64,000 bases of DNA from Protula sp. h YS-2021 (lineage: Eukaryota; Annelida; Polychaeta; Sabellida; Serpulidae). The translations under genes and the position numbers were made by a program. The notes under the pieces are model-generated. The model made no database searches, was not told where the DNA came from, and worked only from the letters and a program-made list of their open reading frames with translations. Of this stretch, positions 27,159 to 40,094 are shown piece after piece; the first letter of the stretch is position 1; each line of letters begins with the position of its first letter. The stretch is from NCBI GenBank assembly GCA_949752745.1, contig OX457031.1, positions 18,839,424 to 18,903,423 of the forward strand, given 5' to 3'.

Positions 27159-27357
27159 GTTTCCTTGCATACACGATACGCTCTGACCTTGGTTCCTTGT
27201 TAAGCTATGACATTGGTTTCTTGCCTACCCGCTACGTTTGACCTTGGTTCCTTGTAAACACGGCACGCTTTGACCTTGGAGCGTTGCATACACGGTACGC
27301 TTTGACTTTCGTTCCTTGCATACACGATACGCTTTTGACCTAGGTTAGTTGCATACC
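27159..27357. repeat. ~32-bp degenerate tandem repeat, about 6 copies
   Basis: Unit GTTCCTTGCATACACGATAC plus GCTTTGACCTTG. The TTGAC phrase recurs about every 32 bp from 27186 to 27336. Confidence 0.7.
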
Positions 27358-28740
27358 CTCTGATGATTGAACCAAGCAATGATCAGCGTTCGTTCCATTC
27401 AGTAACGTTTTGGACTTTCTGTGTCAGGTATGTTTTTTTTGATTTGGGCTCGTTTTGTATCGGGTTTCTTTCTTTGCTGGGTGCGGTTTGTCTTGGGCTC
27501 ATACTCTACTGTACACGTTCTGTTTTGGGGGTGGTTATAGTAAAAGTTTACCGTTTTTCTGAGTTCTGTGAGTGGGACAACTCCCACTACTCCCTCCCAC
27601 CCATACATTACTCCATAATCAACACAAAGTGATAGCAAAAGCTCCGGGTTGGGGAGGGGGGCACTGACGTACAAATTGGTTACATGTGTGCCCTTGACTT
27701 CTAAAGCGTTTCCCACACTAACTGATAAGTTTGGAATAATAACTTTTTTTTTTTAAAGAAACGCGGAATACTGAATGACAATCTCTCCCCCCCCCCTCCC
27801 CCCCCCTTAATGAAATTGGCACTCCGCACAGACAGCATCTGGCCTCAAAACTACTTCCCTCTCTCCGAATATTTTTGGACACGCATGGTAACATTGCCCA
27901 CACCCCCCCCCCCAACCCCTCCCGTCCCAGGCCAAAACTTTCTAGAATGTGAAGAAGTGAGGGATATATAAATGGAAGTTCAAATAAAAGCGCGCACTAC
28001 ATGAAAAAGTTTAAATGCTGTTTCATCCTTGCGTTAGCTTCTTTTCAAATGAAATTGGTTGTTAGCAGTAAGGCGAGAGGAAAATAACGCCCTTAGTTGT
28101 TCTTTCACTGCGGAAAAAGGACTGAAAAAAAACAGGCTTAATAAAAAAGCGTTAGTGGCTTTCAAGTTAAGAAATGATTTAGTTGATTCGCGAGCCAGCG
28201 TAATGGAACTTCGATATTAGGAAATGATTTGAAAGCATATTGTATCTCCCCGAAGGGGACTATTGGCACCTCAGTCACTGGGCGATAATGGCAGCATCAA
28301 AGAAAAGCGGGTCACTCCATCTTTGCCTGTAGTGTGTTCATCCAAACACCAGAGCTTTTTTTTTCAATGCCACAAATACTATTCAAAGAATGTTTTACTT
28401 GCCAGCATTTTTTTTTAGAATTAATTGTTTTTGCAACCACTACACAGCAGGCGTTATGACAATGTATTTTGTCTTTAGCTACCTGCTAAGATTTAAAAAA
28501 AGGAGATAAAGTAAAATTGAAGTCTCAGAACTTTAATAGTGTTGACGTAAAAATCGGAGAACACTGGAACTTTGTGCAACGTTTGCTTCAAGTCGAGCTC
28601 TACCAGCTCGAAACCTTTCTAAAATTGTAGTTTCTAGTTGTAGTGTCGCAACCAAAAATAGGAACAGACATATAACGCTTTTGTTGCAGCATTGAACAAG
28701 CATCGACTGATAGATGTTTGCGTATACGTCAGTAAATCAA
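27358..28740. other. No gene recognised; C-rich tracts
   Basis: Contains poly(C) stretches at ~27787-27806 and ~27902-27912 and short frames of low quality. Nothing conserved seen. Confidence 0.4.
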
Positions 28741-28749
28741 TGTACTGAA

Positions 28750-28834
28750 GAGGTCAAGGTCAGAATCAAATAACGTGAGCAAGGTGTCGCTGAAAGTCCA
28801 AGCTGGTCAATTCTGCTAGCGGAATTTGGTCTAG
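28750..28834 (+). mobile_element. Helitron-like 3' terminal fragment
   Basis: GAGGTCAAGGTCAGAATCAAA followed by a short CTAGCGGAATTTGGTCTAG end and then T at 28835. It matches the terminal layout of the other copies, with a decayed hairpin. Confidence 0.45.
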
Positions 28835-28922
28835 TTTGTCTTTGAACATATACATAGAAAGAGACTCTACTTTGCACGTATTTATACTAAGTGGTACTTT
28901 AGCCATAGTCTTTTAGGAAGGT

Positions 28923-28924
28923 GG

Positions 28925-28994
<70 letters not shown>
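28923..28994. repeat. (TC)n microsatellite
   Basis: CT dinucleotides with one TTT interruption near the start. Confidence 0.95.
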
Positions 28995-28996
<2 letters not shown>

Positions 28997-29545
28997 GTTT
29001 ATCCAGCGCAACTACCCATGATCTCTCCAATATGAAACAACAAACGTTCCGACCATATCCAGTCGTTCATTCGGCGTTGCGTCACAACGTAAATGTAACG
29101 TCTCTATAACGCCTTCCTTATCTGGGAGCTCTTGATACCGGCGGCTGACTTTTGAAAGGCACCCTATATGAATAACAGCCCTTTTACTGATGGAGGGTAA
29201 ATGCTATTCCGTTAGAACACTCCTAGACCCCTTGTAAACAGGCAATGCACCCTCAAGATATGCATAATACAGTTGCATGTGAGTCCATAGCAAATGGCTC
29301 TTTCAGCTTTGTGACAAATCTCTCAGACACATGTTTCTTCATCCAAACAATCTCCCCTGTTTTAACGAACCCAGTAAACGATTGGCGTTTCAGACTATTT
29401 GATCAGACAGCATAGCAGAAGGAATCGAAATATTTTCCCATCCACTATTAATCCTTAAACCAGTCTTGACAGTACCTTTGAGGTAGGTTACAAACCATCC
29501 CGTCAGCGGTATACGGATACAGGAAATCCTCAACAGGACAAGGAG

Positions 29546-29569
29546 TGGGGGGGGGGGGGGGGGGGGGGT
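29546..29569. repeat. Poly(G) tract
   Basis: About 23 consecutive G, one of several homopolymer G/C tracts in the window (also ~41440, 43593, 55067, 60447, 61253, 62815). Lengths may be sequencing-sensitive. Confidence 0.8.
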
Positions 29570-29986
29570 TAGGGGTACTGCTATTTAAAGCCAGGAAAAA
29601 ATATCATTGTTGGTCATCCCCTAAAATAGCGAATAAAAAAGAAGTAACTCAGCAGCGTTGCGAAATAGATGTTGTTTCGACTTGCATTTAAAACCTATTT
29701 GCAACGTTGGTTAAACATAGGCCCCTGTGTTAACTAATCTCGGGATCTTAAGCTGTAAAATAGGTTTTCCTTTTGAGGATAAAGGAGGACGATAAAAGGT
29801 CTTTCATACCCATTACTCAAAGTGAATTGGCTAAGCATTTGCTTCTGAGCGCGAAGTTTTGCGGATCCGGATTGCGCATCAAAGCCGCGTTAGCCAGACG
29901 GTGTCCCATAATAAACGGGAAAGGCTATGCACCAAATGGCAGTGATGGTTTGTGCCGGCATCTGTTCTCCAAGCCACTTTGTAACC

Positions 29987-30067
<81 letters not shown>
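29987..30067. repeat. (AAT)27 microsatellite
   Basis: Pure AAT units followed by four CAGT units. The poly-Asn frame across it is an artefact. Confidence 0.95.
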
Positions 30068-30069
30068 CA

Positions 30070-31016
30070 GTCAGTCAGTCAGTCAATCTGTCAAGGTGTC
30101 ATTCTGGCCTCCTGGAGTTCCTCAGTTAGGGTACCAGGACAGTCCCCAATCTGCTCCTATCCTCGGCGGGATGTTTTTGCTCTCGCAGAATGTCATTCCC
30201 ATCGAGCCTCGAAGCCTTGGCCTACCTCGCCCCCTTTTGCCTTCAACCGTCCCTTCGAAAAGGAGTCTTTGAAGACTTTTTACATGACATCAGCCAGAGT
30301 GTTAGTAGTACTAGTACTAACAGGAAAGAAGAGACTATACTCTATCGCTGAAGTGTTTTTCTTCTTTTTTTTCTTTAGCATTTCAACACCTTAGCTTTTT
30401 TCAACACCTTCAACACCATTAAAAGTAAAAATAGAAAAAAGTACAGCCAGCTGTATGAGAAACAAGGCGGATCTCCATATGGCTTACATTAACTAACATT
30501 ACCTGCAAATTTTACTGATTGCAGAATAGTCATCCGCCAGAATGTATTAGCAAACTCTTGCGTTTTCAGACAAATGAGAAAGAACAGACTCTCATCTCTC
30601 AACGGATTCCTTTTTTCCTTATTTTTTTAAGCATCTTTTTTTTTCCTGCAAGCAGAATGCTGACACGCACGAATCAGCATGATCAATATATCTTGATTAT
30701 GTTTACAAAACGCTGGCTATTGACGTCGGTGTGGAAGAATGGCATGATTTAATTGGTTTAGTTACCGGTCTGAGTGAAATATTATCATCTTCTATGGAAA
30801 TTAACCAATAAAACTATCATCTGGCGGAATTACCGGTGTTGCAGAATCGCAGTTATCGTGATCCACCCCATTACGTTTTGGCCCATTTTGGCCCCCTTAT
30901 ATGGAAAAATCCCTGGAAAGATCAATTTACAGCTTATAAATATATGGACTATGATTTACACTTGCTGCAAGTTCCAGGAAAATAAAAAAAAATCAAATTT
31001 GAACAGATACTCCGGC
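30070..31016. other. No gene recognised
   Basis: Mixed sequence between two tandem repeats; no splice-supported exon seen. Confidence 0.4.
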
Positions 31017-32912
31017 GAATGTATTGCTTTTATATGCTTGTATGAATATATTGCTGGTATGTGCTTCTTTGAATGTATTGTTGTATGTCCTCGCATGAAT
31101 GTGTTGCTTGTATGTGCTTGTATGAATGTATGTGTTTGCATGTGCTTGTATGAGTGCATTGCTTGTATGTGCTTGTATGAATGCATTCCTTTATGTGCCT
31201 GTATGAATGTATTCCTTGTATGTGCTCGTATGAATGTATGTGCCTGTATGAGTGCATTGCTTGTATGTGCTTGTATGAATGTATGTGCTTGCATGTGCTT
31301 GCATGAGTGCAGTGCTTGTATGTGCTCGTATGAATGCATTGCTTGTATGTGCTTGTATGAATGCATTCCTTTATGTGCTTGTATGAATGTATTCCTTGTA
31401 TGTGCTCGTATGAATGTATGTGCTTGTATGTGTTTGTATGAGTGCATTGCTTGTATTTGCTTGTATGAATGTATGTGCTTGCATGTGCTTGTATGAGTGC
31501 AGTGCTTGTATGTGCTCGTATGAATGCATTGCTTGTATGTGCTCGTATGAATGTATTGCTTGTTTGTGCTTGTATGAATGCACTGCTTGTATATGCTTGT
31601 ATGAATGTATTGCTTGCATGTGCTCGTATGAATGTATTGCGTGTATGTGCTCGTATGAATGCACTGCTTGTATGTGCTTGTATGAATGCACTGCTTGTTT
31701 GTGCTTGCATGAATGCATTGCTTGTTTGTGCTCGTATGAATGTATTGCGTGTATGTGCTCGTATGAATGCACTGCTTGTATGTGCTTGTATGAATGCACT
31801 GCTTGTTTGTGCTTGCATGAATGCATTGCTTGTTTGTGCTCGTATGAATGTATTGCTTGTATGTGCTTGTATGAATGCACTGCTTGTCTGTGCTTGTATG
31901 AATGCACTGCTTGTATGTGCTTGTATGAATGCACTGCTTGTTTGTGCTTGCATGAATGCATTGCTTGTATGTGCTCGTATGAATGTATTGCTTGTATGTG
32001 CTCGTATGAATGTATTGCATGTATGTGTTTGTATGAATGCACTGCTTGTATATGCTTGTAGGAATGCATTGCTTGCATGTGCTCGTATGAATGTATTGCG
32101 TGTATGTGCTCGTATGAATGCACTGCTTGTATGTGCTTGTATGAATGCACTGCTTGTTTGTGCTTGCATGAATGCATTGCTTGTATGTGCTCGTATGAAT
32201 GTATTGCTTGTATGTGCTTGCATGAATGCACTGCTTGTCTGTGCTTGTATGAATGCACTGCTTGTATGTGCTTGTATGAATGCACTGCTTGTTTGTGCTT
32301 GCATGAATGCATTGCTTGCATGTGCTCGTATGAATGTATTGCTTGTATGTGCTCGTATGAATGTATTGCATGTATGTGTTTGTATGAATGCACTGCTTGT
32401 TTGTGCTTGCATGAATGCACTGCTAGTATATGCTTGTATGAATGTATTGCTTGTATGTGCTTGTATGAATGCACTGCTTGTATGTGCTCGTATGAATGGA
32501 TTGCTTGTATGTGCTTGTATGAATGCACTTCTAGTATATGCTTGTATGAATGTATTGCTTGTATGTGCTCGTATGAATGCACTGCTTGTATGTGCTTGTA
32601 TGAATGCATTGCTTGTATGTGCTCGTATGAATGTATTGCTTGTATGTACTTGTATGAATGCACTGCTTGTATGTGCTTGTATGAATGTATTGCTGGATGT
32701 ACTTGTATGAATGTATTGCTTGTATGTGCTTGTATGAATGCACTGCTTGTATGTGCTTGTATGAATGCATTGCTTGTATGTGCTCGTATGAATGTATTGC
32801 TTGTATGTGCTTGTATGAATGCACTGCTTGTATGTGCTTGTATGAATGTATTGCTGGATGTACTTGTATGAATGCACTGCTTGTATGTGCTTGTATGAAT
32901 GCATTGCTTGTG
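31017..32912. repeat. 27-bp minisatellite, about 70 copies, with higher-order structure
   Basis: The unit is TGTATGTGCTTGTATGAATG plus CACTGCT, with variable bases at a few fixed positions. Variant blocks recur at 108 bp (4 units): the variant ATTGCGTGTATGTGCTCG appears at ~31635, ~31743 and ~32095. Because 27 is divisible by 3 and the unit lacks stops, frames of 200-624 codons are open on both strands. I do not regard these as genes: there is no non-repeat domain, signal or conserved start. Confidence 0.95.
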
Positions 32913-33039
32913 GTTATTCTTACCTTGGTGAGTTGGAATTTCTTTACAACACACAGAGAACATAGGTGGAAGCCCGGGATAGGACCTCACTGCAAATAGG
33001 ACCTAACCGCAAATGGACCTCAGTTCTTTGGTTCATTTC

Positions 33040-33073
33040 AACTGGTGGTTTCGTGTCGGGGTTCCACTGTATA
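33040..33073 (-). mobile_element. DNA-transposon terminal repeat fragment
   Basis: The reverse strand reads TACAGTGGAACCCCGACACG, the CAGTnGAACC style of Tc/pogo-type ends. No transposase adjoins it. Confidence 0.35.
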
Positions 33074-33439
33074 CCGAAATGTAAAAAATGCAGAACCGTA
33101 AGCCCCGCACTAATACCCATGGACGTTTAGATGCACATGAGGGAAAACATAGGTAGGCGTACACATGGGACAGTTGGTTTTTAAGTTTTTATCTTTTGAT
33201 CGTAAAGGGTTCATTTATTCGACCGCTCATAGCATCTTCAAGGCCAGCAAATTACGTTTTCATGCACTGTTTTTGACATCTATTTGAATTTTAGTAATCT
33301 CCTGAATGTAGTGAATACAGTGTATGTTTCTTTAATATGACTCGTGTACACTCCCACAGTCATACAAACGAGTCCGTGGGCTTTTAAGAAAAACAAGCGG
33401 TGGGCGAAACAGTGAGATTTACGTTATACACACGAAATG

Positions 33440-34312
33440 CTGTCAGTCTACATGCCATTTGAGGGTCGTTCAGTATCACTAACACTCTGTAACAGAGCAG
33501 CAGGCGCGCTTAAAAAAATCCCCCGCTGATCGAACACCAACGACGTGTAGCCGTTATCAGGGTCCGATCGGTCCAGTGGTGTTAGCGGAACTGGACCTTT
33601 ATCGGAGCGATAATTGGTGATCAGTAAGTCTTGTTGTCTATGCAGTGGCGTTTCTTTCACCTTCTAGGATTTCACACGAACCGAAGACTTTGTAACGGTC
33701 ATCAGAGTGGAGTAACGGTGCAATGATCGAGAGCTCGGGCCAGTTTGAACGCCGCGCCCAGGACTGTGCTCCCACTGCAGAGATATACACACTACTTCTG
33801 ATATAGAGAGCAGAACGCGGATTGTTATAACTCGCGGACACCGCAGAGTTTGCTTGCAGTGGCGTAGACTCGGTCGGCAGCCACCTCTCGCACCAACTTT
33901 CCATATTTGCTTTAAAACAGTGAAGTTACTGGTAGTTGCATTTTGAGCGGGAATGCGCCCGCAACCAACCTAGATTTTCTGTCGTATGCTTCATTCCTGT
34001 GGACTCCTGACCGAGCTCTGCGTGCGTAGCCTACCTCCCTACGTACACACGACCGTACTGGCGGTACTCAGGACGGCAGGTTTAGAGAATTTAGGCTTTT
34101 GGTTGCGGGTGCCCTCCCGCACCCGGAAGTAGCAGGTGCTTGGGACCCACGTTCTCGCGCGTAAGAGCCAACAACACATCCTTGGCCCCAAATTTGGGCG
34201 CCAAGAAATTTATGCTAGGGGCCCCCAACCTAGTGTTGTGGGCGCCGCCTAGCAGAAGTACAGAGAAACTAATAGCAATTTCCTCGTGTGTTAAGGGATT
34301 AGTGGCCTGCCA
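33440..34312. other. CpG-richer region before DIRS copy A
   Basis: Noticeably richer in GC and CpG than its left flank. Minus-strand frames at 33904-33638 and 33660-33448 have no recognisable domain. It may be the left end of the DIRS element or a host promoter region; the sequence does not decide. Confidence 0.3.
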
Positions 34313-36183
34313 TGGTGAGGAAAGAACGCTTCGGACACTAGGGTTTGAAAGAAGACCCACACAACTACTGTCAGGACTGTGCTGCCAGGTTCGGCAAGCC
34401 AGAGTGTGACGGCGTTGTGACGTGTGATATCTGCGCACATTTAAACAAGAAACAGTGGAAGAACATTAATAGACAACGGCAGAGGAAATTGCACAACCGC
34501 GAAGTCAAACGCCCCCACCGTTACAAAAGTTGTACAATCATATGAAGCGGGAAGAGGGCTACAGCTCCTCTAATTACGACACGGACAGCAGCTCAGACAG
34601 TTCTGCCTCCTCCCAACTATCGGAGAAAGCCACCAAGCACAGACACCGATCGCCGGCGAGGTCTAGACTGCCCGGCTCCCACACCCACACTTGCCGGTCC
34701 CAGAATTCAAGTCGACGACATGATAGGGACAGTAGGAGCAGTCGGGCAAGAGGCCAGGTGGAAGCGTCACCATTCAAGCATCCCGGACCTATTGCGCACG
34801 CCTAGGAAGCGAAACTGCCCACACGACTGGGATAGACGTGAGGTGTCCAAGCGCTTACACCTATCCGACAGGGATGGCAGCCCATCTCGAGAGAGCGACG
34901 GCATCTCTGTGTCATCTTCGGTCCCGGAACTCACTGACATTCCATTTCGAGAGGTCATAGAATCTAGTTCAAAAATTCTCGAGTGCGAAACTGGGGAGGC
35001 TGCTACAGCAGTCCGAATCCGGTTTCAGGCTGGCGTCCAAAGGTCCGCGATAAATAGGGCCCGAATTCTTGGCTCTGGACACGGCCGCAGGAATTCGGAA
35101 TGCAATCAAATTGAAGGAAGTTCCAGGCAAAGGATTCTAATTTCGGCCCGGCCCTGGATTTTGGCAAAATGCACCTATCGTCCAAAATGAGGGTATCCAA
35201 AACAGCTCACAGCCGTGTGACGACGCGATCCCATTTGCACCTCTGAGCTACCCAAAACACACCCCTCCCCGTGGTTGCCCCAAGTCAGACCTGATGACAA
35301 GGTGTCAGTAAAGGACAAGGACAAAGCACATTTTGAGGGCGTAGCCAGCGCCTGCCTTCGAATCTTATCATTTACTGAGTACGTGAATCAGACGCTGGTC
35401 AACAGCTTGTCGGGCCGAGACACTGGATTAGTCAGCAAACTGTTGGCTTGCCTAGTCAAGTGCACCAAGGACCCGGTGAAGCTAGACACCTGTCTCCTAT
35501 CAAACACGGTACTACTACGCAGCGGTGCCGCCCAGGATAAGCTATTCCAGTTACGCCACGCCACATACCTGCAAGAAACACAGCTGTTCTCCAATGAGCT
35601 GTTGGCAGAAGGAGCATGTTCAGGATCTGCAAAATAGGGCGTTCCAGGACAGATACACAGCGGGCCCACCACGCCTACACCAGTCGTACCGGGGTCGCTC
35701 CAGGGGACCTACAGTGTTGTGCACCCAATCGGTGCCTCCTCGGACGGCGAGCTATGGGCCAGTCCAGAAGCGGCCTATGTATGTTTTTTCCAGGGAGAGG
35801 CCACAGCAAATACAGGTGACAATCAGTTGGGAGGCCCGGAGAAGACCTTGCCCAGGAACTCTCCGCACACCTCAAACGGTCTAAATACTGGCGTTACGCT
35901 GTTCGACTTAAAGGAAAAGATTTTGCATTCAGGAAACTTGGCCGTACGACGAAGACTCAGGCATTTTGGGCAGATAACAAGTCTATCTCTAACACTGCAT
36001 CCGCCAACCGAGCTAATAACCTCCTACAGGCTAGGATCGGAAAAATCTTAATCACTCCGGAAATGGTAGCCAAACTGCTAGAGAAAAATGCAATAGAAGA
36101 GGTGCCGGAAAACCAAAAGGGCTTCTTCAGCCGCGTGTTTCTACGGCCCAAAAAGAGAGGCGGTTGGCGTCTGATAACCTCCT
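34313..36183 (+). mobile_element. DIRS-type retrotransposon copy A: ORF1 and start of RT, 3' truncated
   Basis: An ATG at 34313 in good context opens a frame broken by an in-frame TAG nine codons later. Then comes a Cys-rich ORF1 segment (C-x2-C-x8-C-x6-C-x2-C, near 34359-34425), a Ser- and Arg-rich stretch (34530-34800), a conserved ORF1 C-terminal region (35275-35637, homologous to copy B at 49183-49374) and the RT N-terminus (~36060-36180: AIEEVP, GFFSRVFL, KKRGGWRLIT). Frame changes occur at several points. It stops at 36183, before the RT active site. Domain order fits DIRS elements. Confidence 0.7.
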
Positions 36184-36407
36184 GAAGCTCGACACGACAG
36201 TAGTGTCTCTGTTTGCTGCAAAATGGACTATGGCGCCCTTAGGTTCACCAGAGTTAGGTATTCATTTGTTTTACTCCCTTTATTTGGGAGATTAAATCTT
36301 CAATCAACTTATCTGTGTTTGTTTTCTGCGTTGGCTAATGTGTTACGGGCGATGCCCGCAGTTCGTGCGCCCCAGATGTAGCCATCCTTTTTGTTAATCT
36401 GGTTTTC

Positions 36408-36534
36408 AACCGTCGGGTCGATCCAACGGCAGCTATAAGTCATTTGTGTGAACGAAATTCGGGTTTTTGTCCAATTAAAACGGATTTTGTTTGTACAAAT
36501 GTTGTAGCTGCTTAGTTGGATCGAACCGACGCTA
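36408..36534. mobile_element. ~125-bp palindromic hairpin element, copy 1
   Basis: Left arm GTCGGGTCGATCCAACGGCA and the reverse complement of the right arm GTCGGTTCGATCCAACTAAG align for about 55 bp, so the whole element can fold into one hairpin. Related copies at 36748, ~44205 and 45236. Confidence 0.65.
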
Positions 36535-36747
36535 ACATTAACCAGCCCTCTCCTCCCCTACATCGGGGCCCACTTCTTCGGAGCGTCAGGATTCAAAGCG
36601 ACGTTAGTGGTGCCACCTGGGGGTTACTTACAAGGGAGAGCACCAGGCAGTCAAGGAAAAATTTCATGAATAGGAGACCCTCATTTAATTTGGGTCATCC
36701 AATTCTGTGATTTTACGTGCAAGAAAAGATGGAGATGTTACTTTCCA

Positions 36748-36991
<244 letters not shown>

Positions 36992-37491
36992 TAAAATGTT
37001 ACGATCCAATAATCACATCACTCAAGGCAGGAAATATTCCATTTTCAGAACAGATTGTGAAATCCTTTATTCAATTTTATTTTGTTACTATTCGTTTTTA
37101 TCAAGTTACACCAGTTTTTGAAAAAGGAAATCGTTAAAGTCAGACAGTTGTTGTTATATGACCGTCAATAATTGATACAAAATGCTTATTGATTCAGTAA
37201 AGGCGGCACGCTTCCTGAGACTGACATGCCAACCGCTAGGGGGATGATGTCATCATATTTTACCTTCATTATTTGCCTTTCTCTCAAACTCACTTTTTAA
37301 GCTCATGTCTGAGTGGGGTTTTTACAGCGCGACAGGCTTAATTAAACTATACTGCTCAGGCAATGGCATCTGTGCCATAAAAGAAGCACATCATTCTACT
37401 TCCAGAGGGAGGGGTGAAAATTTTCGCTTTCTTTTCCCGAAAAATAGGGAGCATAATTTGAGAGTGACAGAGACAGAGGCAGAGAGAATTA

Positions 37492-37493
<2 letters not shown>

Positions 37494-37581
<88 letters not shown>

Positions 37582-37605
37582 AAGAAAGAGAGAAAGAGAG
37601 AGAGA
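37494..37605. repeat. (GA)n microsatellite
   Basis: GA dinucleotides with AAAG interruptions at the right end. Confidence 0.95.
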
Positions 37606-39087
37606 TGTAAACAACGGTCTCTGGACCTTTTAAAACTAAATTCATGGCAATTCATTTAGTGTCGGTTAAATCACGTCAAACATGTTGTCTCATCGATCAG
37701 TCAGTAAGTCACAGCAGTTTGACGGGTTGTGTGATAACTGTGCATTTTTTAATGCAGGTACGAATACATCACTGCAATAACTGGAATGGATGTGAAATAA
37801 TGGTATAAGTATCTAAAATAAATCGATCTATCGATTTGGTCTATCGATCAGTTATCTCACACAAGCTACCACCAGAAATCCAGAAAATAAGTTTCAGCTT
37901 AAATAAATAAATAAAACATAAATACAAATATAAAGATGCAATAGTATTAACAAAACAACCGCCATTCGTGGAGTCCTGTCAGCAATTTCTGACAAATATT
38001 TGCGAAGATCGATTGATCGATGTAACACACAAAGAATATTCTAACATCGACTATTTGTGCAAGATGATTGACCTGTAGATCACATTTCTGGCGTCATCAA
38101 ACCTATCACTAACAGGAAGTGAACCTTATGCTGCAAGCTGCAGCGAAAAAAATTACTATTTAAAAATGATAATGAAAAGCATCAATTTTCTATTGGCAAT
38201 ATCCGAGGTTTATTCGGTTCAAGTTTTTTTTTTTAAATTTTTGCTTTAATATTTGCGAGATAGCTTTCAAAACAAATATGAAGTTCAGCAAAGACCTCGA
38301 TTCGTATTTTTTAAATATAAACAAGAAGGAAGACAGGGCCCTGTCTGAAAAGGGAACGAGCGGGACTTACTTACGGTAACACACGTCAGCGTTTATTGCA
38401 CTACCTCTGCCCACTCAGAGTAAGTGCGACATTTATGTTAAAGCAAAAACAAAAAACACAAAACCAAAAAACAAAAACCCAAGTGCAACTTCATGCTTTT
38501 AAAGCTCCCATAAAACACAGGTTACGTAAAAAGACTGGTTATATTTCGTCGCGCGTGGGCAGGTCTATTGTGAGGTCTGTTTTATGCCGGTCTGGTTTGT
38601 TTGCATGTACATGTTTTGTTTCTTGCTTTGAATTGTTACGTATAAATGTCAATGGCAGAATGCTTTATTCATATCTCCAAATGAAACGAGTAACTCATAT
38701 TCGTCAAAGTGACAAAGTGAACTATAAATAAATGAAATACATCGGAATGAAAGAAAAACAACGAAACAATACGAAAGTGGAATTATATGCAGGTTTCTGG
38801 TAACTAAATTCAAATGACAATTTCTGTCTTAGCATTGTACAAGAATCACACATATACGAAAGGACTGAAGGAAAAAAGTACCTTGAGAGGTCATGAGAGA
38901 TCACTAAAATATAACCACCCAGATAACTTATCCGTGTGAATATTTACAGCAAGTTTGCTCAAAATCTGTTCATATGCCTTAGCGGAATAGGTTTCACAAG
39001 GTAGCATAAGATCAAAATATTCAAAGTCCACTTGCAAGCTTGAATGATCACTCAAATCTAATCAGGCCATAAGGTCAACCACATAAA
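37606..39087. other. No gene recognised
   Basis: AT-rich, with short unconvincing frames only. Confidence 0.4.
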
Positions 39088-39612
39088 CTAGAACCTCACT
39101 TCGCTAGCGAAATGTTAAACACTTGACAAAAATTAAAACGCAAAAATACTTCCTTCAATGGGTTATTTCTTGAATAATATATTGCAAACAACACAGCTTG
39201 AATATGTCTTATAAGCCGAGTAGTGTTTGGTTTCTGTTGACTTAAGGTTTTATTGACTGATCTAGCATACGCCGTGTTAGCTATTTACGCAGTGAGAGCT
39301 CGCACAAAGCTCACTGTGCAACTGTGTGTGATGTGGGTTAAATGCTACGCATTTACTTGCAAAAATGCACTCTTTTCACATGGCGTTTCAACAAAGAAAA
39401 CGAAATCAAAGACGAAAATAAAAAGTGACATGCACATGTTCAGATCAAGCTCTTCATAAGTCCCAAGTTTCATGGTCGTAGGGCCCATAGTGTCAGAGGA
39501 GAAGAAGACACAAAAAATCGGAAAAAGTGTCAAGAAGAAAAAAAAAAGGACGAAGTTTGCTCGCACAAATTCATATAACTCTTGCAAGCCAAAGGCTTGA
39601 CAAGTGTTAATA
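39088..39612 (-). mobile_element. Second Helitron-like subfamily, copy 2
   Basis: Inverted relative to 9432-9932. On the minus strand it ends CATTTCGCTAGCGAAGTGAG, GTTCTAG and then T: a short hairpin (TTCGCTAGCGAA) followed by CTAG. Confidence 0.65.
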
Positions 39613-39673
39613 ACTAAACCAAAGAGCTTGTATTTAAAGGTCTTTGACTAAACCGTCAAAATACGTCCCTGCA

Positions 39674-40044
39674 CCCGTGTTCAGTCACTTAGCTCAAACT
39701 CATACTCAAATTGAGTCTGAAATTTGAGTTTCAAACTCACTTGGGCATACGCTCACAATTTGAGTTCGGCGTCGTAACTCGGCTTAACACTGTAACCGTT
39801 TCTGTGGGCAGCGGGAGAAATATCGGCCTGTATAATTTAAAATGACTGAAATAATGTACTTTATAGACATGTTATGGTGAGAACAAAAGTTCGCTAGCTA
39901 TCGTATTTGACTTTACTTAATTTTAAGCCACCTTTTAGTCAAGATTCATTTTGAGCTTAACTTATTGAATGACTGAAGCCCATACTCAGCTCAAAGTTTG
40001 AGTCTGGGCTTGCATTTGAGTGTGAACCACGTTATTGAATACGG
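39674..40044. mobile_element. MITE-like element with CCCGTGTTCAGT ends
   Basis: The left CCCGTGTTCAGTCAC and the reverse complement of the right end, CCGTATTCAATAACG, are imperfect inverted repeats. ACTCAAA motifs are repeated in both orientations inside. Confidence 0.45.
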
Positions 40045-40094
40045 ACACTGGACTTTGCCCAAACTGTGTTCACAAAAAATGTGACGTATTCATA

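Noticed and set aside
31017..32912. CRISPR-like array
   Set aside because: There are no unique spacers; units are contiguous and this is eukaryotic DNA.
30956..32990. Long open frames of 471, 539 and 624 codons (minus) and up to 413 codons (plus)
   Set aside because: They are open only because the 27-bp unit is a multiple of three and stop-free; several frames are open at once and no non-repeat domain is present.
33448..33904. Minus-strand protein gene in the CpG-richer block
   Set aside because: Two short frames with no domain, no convincing splice pair, and position beside a DIRS copy; kept only as an uncharacterised region.
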